From Progne subis subis (lineage: Eukaryota; Chordata; Aves; Passeriformes; Hirundinidae): a DNA stretch of 64,000 nucleotides. The position numbers were made by a program, and so were the translations under genes. The stretch covers positions 124,001 to 188,000 of the forward strand of contig JAKJHU010000382.1 in the NCBI GenBank assembly GCA_022316685.1, read 5' to 3'. Position 1 is the stretch's first letter; each line of letters opens with the position of its first letter. Below, one piece after another: positions 12,105 to 25,800 of the stretch. Below the pieces are notes generated by a model. It was not told where the DNA came from. It saw only the letters and a list, made by a program, of their open reading frames with translations, and made no database searches.

Positions 12105-12489
12105 GGGACCACGGGACAGCCACTCTGGGGCTGCTGCTCAAGAGGCACAAGCTCACTGTCCCCCATGGACATGACTTCTTGATTGCCTAAAATGTTGTGG
12201 CTATTTTCCAAACAGCGCCTCTGACACTGCTTTTCAAAAGTGGTCAGTTCCCCACTGTTCCCAGAATAAATGCTGAGCAAGGCTGAATCTATTCCTAGAC
12301 ATGATTTCATTCATGCGCTCCACGGGCACAAGAACCTTAAAAATGCTAAAGAAGGAAACCGGAGCAGATGAGACTATTTCAAGACATCAAAAATGGGTCA
12401 CATATGTGACACACTGAGCTGCCTTCACTGACAGCAAGTGTGACACAAATCCAGTGATTCCCAGCTTTTAGAAATGATTGGCACCCCTT

Positions 12490-12590
12490 TTGGGGGTGAC
12501 ATTCCAGTGGAAAGCGTCCCTGCCCATGGCAGGGCTTGGAATGAGATCAGCTTTAAGGTCCCCTCCAACACAAATCATTCTGGGATTCTA
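12490..12590 (+). mobile_element. CR1 LINE 3'-end fragment
   Basis: Sense CR1 tail: GTCCCTGCCCATGGCAGGGC, GGAATGAGATCAGCTTTAAG, GGTCCCCTCCAACACAAATC. Confidence 0.7.
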
Positions 12591-13751
12591 AACCACATGG
12601 ATGGACTGATTTGTCTGGAAAATAACACAGCCAGATTACGGCTCCAGTTTGAAACCTCAGACACCACAGAATGCTTCAGGAGAACTGGAAAGCCTCTCAC
12701 TCACCCAGCTCTCACACACGGGGAGAAGCTGCTCAGCTCATGAGTGTCATGCTCATCCAAAGGAGGTTTTCCTTTGTATTTAACAATTCCCCATCAGCTG
12801 ATCCCAAACTCGGCACATTAATCCCTTCCTGCATGATAAGTTGCAGTGATCTGACACAAGGGTGTTTTGAGCCTATTCACACATAAGTGGTAACAATAAA
12901 ATAAACAAAGCAGATCCTGCCTGGAAATGTCACTGCCCTCATTTAAATTTTTCAGCTTGGTCCACCTTATAAGCGTAGAGAAGAAGTGAGAGCAGTAAAG
13001 ACAACCCATGTATTTTCAGAATACTTATCACCGCTGCTGTGCTTCAGAAGAAATTTGGTAAGAAACCTAATTGCTAAATTACAAGGACAACAGCATTCAT
13101 TTTCCTATTACCAAGAGAACCTTTGCTTTTGGGTCACAGAACCATTGCTCCACTGACCTTGATGCCTCACATTTCCAACAGCTTCTGAATGAGGATTTAG
13201 CCAAGATGAAGATTTAAGCACTTAAACAAAACCTAGATTTGTTTTATTTATCGTCAAGTAAATAAAGTGGTGACCCTGTTTCTTTTTGGGGAAGCATCTG
13301 TAACACTCAGGGTATGAAGCTCTCGCTGTACACGGAGTTCTGCCTGAAGCCACAGTTCAGCAGGGGCTTTAAAAAAACCAAGTGCTCCTTTGTTTTTTCA
13401 AGAAAATCTTTCACCATTCCACTGCCTAAATCAATGTCCTGTTTCATCCTAATGGGGAGACAGATGGTCACTGGGCAGATTTCATTCCAAAATGACAGCA
13501 TCCTTCCCATGTAAGCCAAACCAAGAACAAAAAAACTTAACTACATCCCATCACAACACAAAACAAATTTACCCAGATGAGAGGAAGGAAGAAATCTGGG
13601 CAAGGGCAGAGATAATGACTAACTTAAATCTTGAAACCATCTTAAAACTTCATTTTCCCCAGTTTCCAACAACTTTATACAACTCTAAGCAAGCTCTTTA
13701 ATAAAAACATTCACAAGATTGGCAGCATTGATTAATAACTGATGTTTTCTA

Positions 13752-14048
13752 CTAGAATCAGAGTGGTTTGGGTTGGGAGGGAGCTTAAAGCCCACCCAGT
13801 TCCACTCACATTGTGGGTTTAAGCTGTTTTACACAGAAACCAACCCTGACCTCCACTCTTGCTGAAGAGCCATCCTCAGCACACTTTTGGGAATGCCCCC
13901 TAAGAGGCAAACTGCATCTCCCACCTGTGGAAGCCAGGAACTGCTGGAAGCACTTCAGGAGAGGTTCATCCCTGGCAGTGTCCAAGGCCAGGGGGAGTGG
14001 AATGAGCTTTAAAGCCCTCTCCAGCCCAACCCATTCCATGATTCCAGG
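13752..14048. mobile_element. Two facing CR1 3' fragments
   Basis: At 13752-13803 an antisense CR1 start (AGAATCAGAGTGGTTTGGGT) and at 13960-14048 a sense tail (CCTGGCAGTGTCCAAGGCCA ... CCAGCCCAACCCATTCCATG) point toward each other around about 150 bases of other sequence. Confidence 0.6.
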
Positions 14049-15044
14049 ATGAGGGGAGGGCTGTGGCTGCTGTGGCAGCTGGGGAGCTGCACACCTGCCC
14101 TCTGTGCACAGGTGTGTCCACAATGGTACTCACAGGCGTTCCTGCTGCTCCTCAGAGCTGCTGTGCTTCATCTGACGGGCTGGTGTGTCTGCAAATCCAG
14201 CCTGGGAATCCCTGCAGGACAGAGATTTCCAAGCCTGAAGGAAGGTGTAGCTCCCATAGCTGCCTGCGAGATAACGTGACATCATCAGATCCTGTCAGCA
14301 CACTGCATCCACACACTCTGAATCTGAAAATCTCCTCTGTTTGGTCTTGGAAATCTATTGTGAGCTCAAAAAGCAGAGTCCTACTGCACTCAAGTGTTGT
14401 ATAAAGCTGTATCGTAATGAATTCGTTTTGATCATATTTAACCTCACTTAAATTTAATCTCATCTCCACGTAGCATCTCCTCATGGCACGCACCTGAAGT
14501 GTTTTCTTGGAAGTGGAGCACACTAGTAACTGGAGGGAAATAAATGGGGGAAATGACTTAAATTTTAGAAAAAGACACGCTTTGCTAAATGAAGTTTACA
14601 CCAAAACATTAAAGATATGAAGAGAATTGGCAGTCCAGGGGACAAGGAGTGCTGCAGCCAGCCCAGGCCATCGGGACAGTGCCTGTACCCCAGTGACAAG
14701 TGCTCCCCATTGATGCAGGACACTGATGTTCATCCCCAAAATCTCTGCGGGCTGTCACCAAACGGCAGACGGAACGTCAGGAACAGTGAAAAGCAGGGCA
14801 CTCTGCACCGCTGCCCAGGCTGGGGTGGAGCTGGGGACATCAGGAATGGTTCTGAAAGCCAGAAGACAGAAACGCTCCGCTGTGGGAGCTGGAGGGCGGG
14901 ATTTCTCACAGCGGGGGAAAACACGAGAGAAAGCAGGGCCGATTTCCACTCCTTCCCAGCCGAACTGTGACACCCGCAGGGATGCCGGCCCGCCGGGGAC
15001 TCACCTGCCTCAGCCAGGCGGGCAGCGGGGCTACATCGGAATGG

Positions 15045-15545
15045 GACCGCGATGGGATCGGGGTGGGGATGGGACGGGATCGGGATAGGATCGGGGCCGG
15101 GCTGAGGGACAGGGTCGGGCTGAGGGATGGGAACAGCACAGGATCAGGGTCGGGCTGAGGGATGGGAACAGCACAGGATCAGGGTCGGGCTGAGGGATGG
15201 GCCCAGGATGGGATCGGGCTGAGGGATAGGATCGGGATAGGATCAGGACAGGATCAGGACAGGATCAGGGTAAGATACGGATAGGATCGGAGCCGGGCTG
15301 AGGGATGCGAACAGCACAGGATCGGGGCCGGGCTGAGGGATGTGATCGGGCCGGGCTCGGGGCCGGGCTGAGGGATGGGAACAGCACAGGATCAGGGCCG
15401 GACTGAGGGATGGGCCCGAGATGGGATCAGGCTGGCCTCGGGCCGGGCTGAGGGATGGGCTCGGGCTGAGGGATGGGAACAGCACGGGATCGGGGCCGGG
15501 CTGAGGGATGGGCTCGGGCTGAGGGATGCGAACAGCACGGGCTCG
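15045..15545. repeat. GC-rich minisatellite upstream of SSR3
   Basis: Diverged repeats of GGGCTGAGGGATGGGAACAG, CACAGGATCAGGGTCGGGCT and GGGATCGGGATAGGATC-type motifs occupy about 500 bp ending roughly 100 bp before the SSR3 start codon. The copy in the right arm (about 43668-44165) has additional single-base losses. Confidence 0.85.
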
Positions 15546-15662
15546 AGGCCGCGCCGAGGGAGGGCCGCGCTCCGGAAGCGCTCCCGGCCCGCCGGGCCCG
15601 CCCCGCCCCGTGGCGCCTGACCCGGAGCCGCTCGGGCCGCGCTGACGCTGCCTTGTCCCGCC

Positions 15663-18525
<2,863 letters not shown>

Positions 18526-20460
18526 GCAGAAAACCCACAGCAGCTTCTGTGAGAGGCTTCGACGGCTGTGAAAATGCCGAAGGGTGGAATAGGAATATTT
18601 TCTGGTTTTTTTAGCATGAGGAAGATGTGGGGAGGGTTTGGATCCAAACTGGTTGAATTATATTTACTTTTGGTATCTTTGCATGGTATTTGATATTGGA
18701 GTTACTCAGTTTGGTGTTTTTTACTTAGCAAAGAGAGGGAGTGGGGTGTGAGCTGTGAGCAGACATCACACTTCTGCAGCTCCACCCCGGGGACAATACA
18801 TTTATCACTGTAACTTGAAAAGCTGTAATAAAAGGAGCTGGCTTTTTTTGCCATTTGATTCCTTGTATTTTCATTATTCATTAAAAAACCAAAATAGGGA
18901 TTGTCATATCTAGGTTTGTCAACTCTTTCTGGAGGAGATTTCTACAAGCTAATGTATTCCCTAGAAGCACTCCTCCTTTTAGAGTAGCTTGGGCTCAGGA
19001 CGGAACCTAAATCTCCTAGGAGAACATTTTGAAGTGCTTTGAATGTGCTTATTTTCTTCATTAATCTTCAAAGTTGTAAATAAATAAAAAGCCCTGCCAG
19101 TCTCCCTGTGCAGCTGAAGAAAAATGCTTTAGCTGGCTTTTGATAATGGGTTTATCAGACAATCCTGTGCCGCCTTTTCTGGCTATCACTGGAGCAGCTG
19201 TTCACTTAAATGCCAAACCCTACTGATATTAATGGAATTCCAGTTGCAGATCCTGCCATTACAGACTTGGGATCCTACAGAGAGAAGGGGAAAGTTCATA
19301 ATCAGATTTAATGTAACAATTACTCTGCTAATCTTGGCTTCAATAAGATTAAATGGAAAATAGAGTAAAATGGAGAATGTGACGAGCAGGAGACAGCAAT
19401 GGCTCTATTTCTGACAAATTCAAGTACTTTTGATCATTTTGTGCTCTTTATTTAACTGTTTTCTCTCAGAATACGTGGATTTTTCTTCATCCCTTCTGCC
19501 TGACTGTTCAGCACTGGAAGGGCACATTCTATAGAGCTGCTGCCTGCCTTGGACAATTTCCCTTTCCTTGGCCTCACCTCTTCCTAGGGATATAACTAAT
19601 GGATTTTAGGCTGAGTATTTAGCTCACATAAAGCAGATTTTTGACAAACCTCTCCAACCAGCCCCTCACAAAGGCAGGCTGGCTCCTCTGGGAGTAGCAG
19701 GACTTTGCTGTTGCTGTTTTTCCTCTCAGAGCCCCCAGCACTGAACTCAAACCCTTGAACAGTTGTGCTCGCTTTTCCTGGCAGGGCTTTGGCAGGTGTA
19801 TTTTCCAGAAAATCTGTCTGGAAAGAGCTTGGAAGCAGCACTTTGTTCTGGCATTACTGTCAGCTCACTGAGTCTTTTATTATCAGCTTTTCATCTTCTC
19901 TTAGGGCTTCTTTGGTATCGACACTTGCTGAGGCCTGGAGCTTAGTGAGTGTCAGAATTTTCCTGGAGAGGGAACATTGACCGCTGGCAGCCTCAAACAA
20001 AAGGAGGTGGGTGAGTGCAAAAAAAAAAACCCTAATCTTGAGCCTTCACAGAAAAGTTTGTGGCTTTATTTTGGTTGGTATTTGGATTTTTGTTCACTTT
20101 TTCTGTTTTTTTTGTTTGATTTTTTTTTATTCCTTGAGAGGTAGTGTTTGGTTTTTCCCTTGCAATCCCCACTACAAGCTGCAATGATAAATAAAAAATT
20201 CAATATAACATACTGAAATGATATTTCTCTTGACAAATGCTGAGGGTTAACCTAAAGCTGGGCTGCTGCTTGGCCCCACATTCTCCTCAGAGCCTGTATC
20301 TCCTCAATTAAAGAAAAAGTCAGGAATTGATCCAGTTTTAATACATGCTTGGATTCCTGAGTACATGAGAAGGGGAAGAGAGACCATTAAATTGTACCTC
20401 CAGAGGGAGGAAAAGGAATTAGTCTGCTACTGGGAGGATAATTATATTAAGTTAATAAAG
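18526..20460 (+). other. SSR3: SSR3 3'UTR and downstream sequence
   Basis: AATAAA hexamers occur at 18827-18832 and at two overlapping positions in 19079-19088, with further A/T-rich candidates near 20188 and 20453. Which is used cannot be told from sequence. Mammalian SSR3 has a long 3'UTR, so distal use is plausible. No coding feature was seen. Confidence 0.5.
18827..18832 (+). promoter_or_regulatory. SSR3: Candidate polyadenylation signal of SSR3
   Basis: The first AATAAA downstream of the stop codon, 302 bases after it. It would give a short 3'UTR isoform. Confidence 0.5.
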
Positions 20461-20621
20461 CTGCTAACTGTGTAATGGCTGAAGCCTTTGTAAAAATTAA
20501 CAATAGTGGTAATGCAGCACGGGGAGATGTTCCCAGGGCAGGGGAAGGTGCCTGGGACTGGCCAGTGTCACCTTGGAGAGCCTGGGGACAGCTGCACTGG
20601 CTTCATTTCAGGCCAAATCAC

Positions 20622-20860
20622 ACAAGGGTTTGGGTCGGGAGGGACCTTAAATCCCCATCCAGCGCCACCCCTGCCATGGCAGGGACACCTCCCACTGTCC
20701 CTGGGTGTCTCAATCCCCATCCAGCCTGGCCTTGGGCACTGCCAGGCTGCCAGGGGCAGCCACAGCTGCTCTGGGAATTCCATCCCAGCTCCTCTCCACC
20801 CTCCCAGGGAACAATTCCTGCCCAAAGTCCCATCCAACCCTGCCCCCCTCAGCTTCAGGC
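20622..20860 (-). mobile_element. CR1 LINE 3'-end fragment
   Basis: Antisense CR1: GGTTTGGGTCGGGAGGGACC, CCATGGCAGGGACACCTCCC, CCAGGGGCAGCCACAGCTGC, between the 3' ends of SSR3 and KCNAB1. Confidence 0.8.
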
Positions 20861-20994
20861 CAGCTCAGACCTTACCTGGGACCGCTGTGCTCCTTGGGGA
20901 CAGACTGCCAGCAGCACCCCGGGGGCCAGCCCGGCTCCCTCCTGTCCCTGCCGCGCTGGCACCGGCCCTCGCCCCTCCTGGAGACAGCTGGAAT

Positions 20995-21372
20995 CCTTCC
21001 CCGGGCACAGATGGAATATTTGTTTCCATGGGCACAGCTGGAAGGGTTCCCCGGGCACAGCTGGAATGTTTGTCTCCCCGGGCACAGCTGGAACGTTTCC
21101 CCGGGCACAGCTGGAATGATTGTCTCCCCGGGCACAGCTGGAAGGTTTCCCCGGGCACAGCTGGAAGGTTTCCCCGGGCACAGCTGGAAGGTTTCCCTGG
21201 GCACAGCTGGAATGACTGTCTCCCCGGGCACAGCTGGAATATTTCCCCGGGCACAGCTGGAAGGTTTCCCCGGGCACAGCTGGAATGACTGTCTCCCCGG
21301 GCACAGCTGGAATGACTGTCTCCCCGGGCACAGCTGGAAGGTTTCCCCGGGCACAGCTGGAAGGTTTCCCTG
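20995..21372. repeat. 23/27-bp minisatellite with an E-box in each unit
   Basis: About 15 units of CCCGGGCACAGCTGGAA followed by either GGTTTC (23 bp) or TGACTGTCTC (27 bp). Nearly all units hold the bHLH motif CAGCTG, so the array is a dense E-box cluster. It ends about 95 bases beyond the KCNAB1 polyadenylation region. Frames of up to about 260 codons run through it on both strands because of the repetition. Confidence 0.9.
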
Positions 21373-21465
21373 CGGAACACCACACCACCCTCCCCTGCTC
21401 AGCAGAGTCCCCGGCTGGCGCAGAGCAGCTCCGGTGTCAGTGATGGCTCCGCAGCCCGCAGGGTA

Positions 21466-22759
21466 GATGCACAAAATGCTTTTATTGTGTCCAAGCAGAA
21501 TTGCAGTCAGACTGCATTTCTCATGTACAGCAGGGGTCATTCACACACACCACAGCTTCAAATACAGGAGGAGGGCACTGGGGGTGGGGAGCTGCTCACC
21601 TGGCCCAGGTGAGAGAAGGGGGGAGTACAAGGGTCCTACAAATACTGTACAGAGCTGTACCCCAGCAGGGGTGGGAGAAATACAGACTGAAATCAGAGGA
21701 GCGTGGTACAGAGCAAATCCGTGGGAGGATACAGCGTGGGGCTTGAGCTGGGCAAATCGAGATGTAAATTCTTCCTGTCAGCTCCTGTAAATGCTCACAA
21801 AAATCTGTTTAAAATGTGTCTGTGCATTTACTTATCCCCGCTTCCAAACCAAGGGAAGGCAGGTGCAGCCGTTTGGAGTACGTACCTGATTGTTCCTGCA
21901 GTTCCCAGCAGCTATAGATTGTATATATTTATAGTGTCTATACCCTTAAAAGCTCCTGAATATTGAAATTTGCAGTAGCTCTGTCTACAAGCAGGCAGAA
22001 GTAGAGGCAGGTTTCTAGAGATGCAAAACCCAATATTTACTCATGGCTTTCTTGGTTTAAGGTTTATGGAGAAGTAGATCTTTGCAGAGCTGTTGTGTTC
22101 AGTAACCTGACATGCGTGTTTGGCTTTCCTAGCACTGCCCCAGAGGTGCTGCCCCGGAGCACTCCACAGCTGGAACAGCTGTAAAATTCAGAGCTGAACT
22201 ACCTAATGGCTAACTAGTTCTCTGACTTACGGCCTTTATTCGACTACAAAGGAATCCTAGAGCTCGTATTCAGCGTAAAAAAGCAAAGTTCGAGCTTGCC
22301 CCTTCCATCTGTTTAACCTGAAGAAACTTTATAGTTGAGATTTCCCAAACATGGTTTTATTAAAACCTGAAGTTGTGTCTGGCTTTTTCTTCATTGAAAA
22401 AATAGATCTGTACATCCTTCTTTAATTACCAAGTACCTGAAGGTTATAAATTATTTCTTTTTTTTTTTTGCTTTACAAGTGTTTGTCACAGCACAAGCAT
22501 GAGGTGCAAAGAGTAAAGTAAAAATCAATGAACTCGGTTGAGAAGGTAAGAAAATACAAGGTTATTCTTGGTTAGAAGAGAGATCAACTGTGCTTTTAAA
22601 TTCACTGCAGAGTAGTAGCAAGAGCACACATCTCAAAGGATCCAGTGACAGTAGACACCGAGCAGCAAGTGCTGAATGATTCTCATGAGAGTAATTCGGG
22701 GCTGTACTGGAGTACAGAGCACTTCTAAACCATGCAGTCCAGGAAATTCATGCATTGCA
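21466..22759 (-). other. KCNAB1: KCNAB1 3'UTR
   Basis: From the TAA stop (22762-22760) leftward to an AATAAA at 21486-21481 on the minus strand. The length of about 1.3 kb and the hexamer position are seen in sequence; the actual cleavage site is inferred. Confidence 0.7.
21481..21486 (-). promoter_or_regulatory. KCNAB1: Polyadenylation signal of KCNAB1
   Basis: AATAAA in minus-strand context CACAATAAAAGCATTTTGTG. Confidence 0.65.
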
Positions 22760-22849
22760 TTAGGATCTGTAGTCCTTCTTGCTGTAGGGCTTGTTGCCCA
22801 GGATATTATCTATTTCATTTACAATATGGGATGTCATCTTTGGAAGGAC
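22760..22849 (-). CDS. KCNAB1: KCNAB1 last coding exon
   Basis: Encodes [18 protein letters not shown], then [11 protein letters not shown] and TAA. The invariant C-terminus of vertebrate Kv-beta proteins is complete. Confidence 0.95.
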   Translation of the reverse strand, partial: VLPKMTSHIVNEIDNILGNKPYSKKDYRS

Positions 22850-25800
22850 CTGGGGTGGAAGAAAGCGATGTTTAATCGATATAGTTCCAAAATGAAACCT
22901 AGATTTTATCAAAGTACATTTCCTCTGGGGTGGTTGTTTGATTTTTTTTTTTTTTGTGTGTGACAGATATTAAACATTCATCTAATAACTTTCTCCCTTA
23001 AAGGAAAAACCACTGGAGTGTCTTTGAGAGAATCACAGCAAAGCCTCTCAGCTTTCTGTGTGGAACACGGCTTGGCTGCAGTGGGACACGAGCTGTTGGC
23101 AAGGACAGCAGAGGAAGAGGAGGCTCTGACTGGGGAAAAACAACAGGGGACAACTAAAGTGGGTGCAGGTGACACGTGCCAGCACAGAATGTCACAGCAC
23201 TGGAGCCACTGGCACGTCCAGGCCCATGAAAGGTGCTGGTGCCGCCCTCATGTCGCTGGGTATGTCTGCAATGACCCCAAAAGGTGCTAAGCCGTGGTGA
23301 CACCAGGGAGGGGCCTGAAGGGAGCTGAGAGACAAAACCCCGAGTGTCATCCCTGTCCTAAGAGGAGGAGGGTGCCGAGGTGTGGTGTGCACTCACCTGG
23401 ATGGCTCCGAGGTTCTCGATCAGCTGCTCGGGGTTGGAGGAGCCCAGAAGGACAGAGCTCACGCCCTCGTTCCTCAGGCACCATGCTGGAAATAAAGGCA
23501 CAAGGGGTCAGAGCAGCTGGCAGGGCCTCGCTCCAGTCCCCGACATCTGACACTGCCTCTGCCTCAGAATAACCTCATTATTTGTCTCAGCTTTGCTCCT
23601 CTGAAACTTCCAGGAGGAAGAGGCACAGATCAAATACCAAACCCCACAGGATCAAACACCAAACCCCACAGATCAAATACCAAACCACACAGATGTTCCA
23701 GGATCCCACCCGAGCCTGCTCCCCACCCCAGCCCTTCTCCTGATCATGGGGTCTGGTTTTTCCCCGTCACAAGGATTCATTGCTGAAGCAGGGATCACCT
23801 TTCTGGCAGACATGTGGTATTTTCCAGCCTCAGCTCTCAGCAGCATAAAGAAAAAAAACAACCCACCCCTGAACTCATTTTGAACAGCATTCTCTCATCT
23901 GCCAGCCCAGCAGCACGAAGGTGATGGCTTCCCGGGGGGAGGGAACGTGCAGGGAGCCAGGGATGTGGGACCCCTGGGGATGCCCGAGGCACTCTGACCC
24001 CGTCAGTCACAGCCCGGTGCTGCTGCTGGAGCAATTCTGGTTTAATTCCTTGCCCCCCAGGGAAGCTGTGGCTGCCCCAGGACCCCCGGGAGCGTCCCAG
24101 GCCAGGCTGGCCGGGTCTGGAGCTGGCTGGGACAGTGGAAGGTGTCCCTGCCCGTGGCAGGGCTTGGCACAAGATGGGCTTTACGTTCCTTTCCAAACCA
24201 AACCACTCCAGGATCGATAATTTTTTATGCATTTTAAATAACAAACCCATCTCTAGCTCCAGGCCCGGATCAACCCACGGTGGAAAGACAACAGCTTTTC
24301 TGTGATAACCCTTCCCAAGCCAGGCCTGCAGGGGCTGAGCGGGGACCCACCAACAGCCAGCTGCGGCAGCGTGCAGCCCAGGCGCTCGGCGATGGGGGAC
24401 AGGTCCTTCAGCTTCCCCTGCTGCTTCCTGCCCTCCTCGCTGATGATCTTCTCCTTCAGCCACTGGTAGCACTGCAGAGCAACCACAGCACGTCAGCCTC
24501 CGAAGCAGGGAGTTTAAGGCGATTTAGAACTCTAAGCTGTAAATACGTACACGTAGCGGCGCTTGAAAAGCCGCCTCCAACCCAGAAGGTTGGCAGAGGC
24601 TGAGCGACACAAAGCTCGGCCACCCAAAGCAGCTCTGGCACGACCACAGTGTCTCCTGTTATCCTCAGCTCTCTGGTTTGATTCTCACTCCAGAACCTGG
24701 AATCTCCCCAGTTTTCTTTTTGGGCCCCAGCAAGAATAAAATCGGGATAATTGTGGAGAAACCAAGTTGTGGTGACAGCACAATGCCACAAGCTGTGTGA
24801 GAGGGCAGCCCCCAGCACCCATGGGTCTTCAGCGGGCTCTGGGGGGTCTCGGGGGGGCAGAGCACCCCCGGGGCCCAGGCTGGTGCCCAGGGAAATGCTG
24901 CCCAGGTCTGTTGGACCCGCGTGGTTCGGGGGATGGAAGTGGCAGCAGCTGCATCCGCTCTGGGTCGGACTCCGTGACCTTGGAGATCTTTCCCAACCTT
25001 AAGGACTCCAGGATGAACATCAGTGAGGATCCTGGAGCACCACAGAGCACCTGGGTGGTGCCGGGGTGGGGACAGCATCCAGCAGCCCCAGCTCCCCGCG
25101 TGGGGAGCCGGAGCTCGCTCTAACCCAGATTCTCCTGCTCTTTGGAGCGTGGTTGCCAGAGAAACCGAGCTGATCCATGCAGGCACAGGCCGGCCTTCTC
25201 ACGGGGGAGCCCCTGCCCCTTTGTTCCTCCCCTGCCCTCACAAAAGCTCCAAACGTGCGCCAGAAATACCTTGAGTGAAGCCCTTGAGCTTTCAGGGACG
25301 CCGTTGCCGTATTTCCCTGAGATGATCCCACAGGCCAGGGGCGACCACGTCATTGCTCCCACCCCTGCGGGGGGAGCAGGAGAAGGGGCTTTTAGGGGAC
25401 TGGGACGAATCAGAGTGGTAGCAAAAATACACCTTTCAGTCAAAAGCTAAACCAAGAGCAAACCAACTGCTGCTGCTTGCTTCTGTTGCCACTGGCAGCA
25501 GCGCTCAGCTGATCTTCCAGGAAGATGCTGCTGATGCCCTGAAGGGTATGAAGGATTTATTTAATTGAATGGGGCCACATGAATCCCAGAGAGCAAGGAG
25601 GGGCCAAGCCAATTACCACTTAATATGTTTATCAGTATACTTTAGTTATTTCTATATAATATTAAGCAATATGTCTTTATCAGAGGCACAATAATCTCTT
25701 TTAGGTCAGTAAAAGAACAGTAAACTGTCTTTCTTTTAGGTCACTAGGTAGAGACTCGGCTTTGTCACCGGTCCCAGCTGGAGCCCCAGGTGACCCTGCT

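Larger units (their letters stand above)
5421..15600. other. TIPARP-SSR3 head-to-head intergenic region
   Basis: About 10 kb between two divergent promoters. Recognised contents are CR1 fragments (6105-6232, 6602-6722, 6938-7205, 8087-8640, 12490-12590, 13752-13803, 13960-14048), the palindromic VNTR at 11655-12104, a short TTCATT-rich run near 9035-9090 and the GC minisatellite at 15045-15545. The stretches 8650-11640 and 14050-15040 carry no identifiable gene, RNA or repeat. The whole region is duplicated in the right arm. Confidence 0.75.

Noticed and set aside
11581..12190. Frames with HRDNPGAPQTGTIPVH repeats, and similar ones at 46996-47547
   Set aside because: Translation of the palindromic VNTR; unit changes and the arm differences do not preserve a frame.
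20475..21540. Frames of 172-260 codons on both strands with HSWNVSPGTAG-type repeats
   Set aside because: They follow the 23/27-bp minisatellite and an adjoining CR1; no gene-like features.
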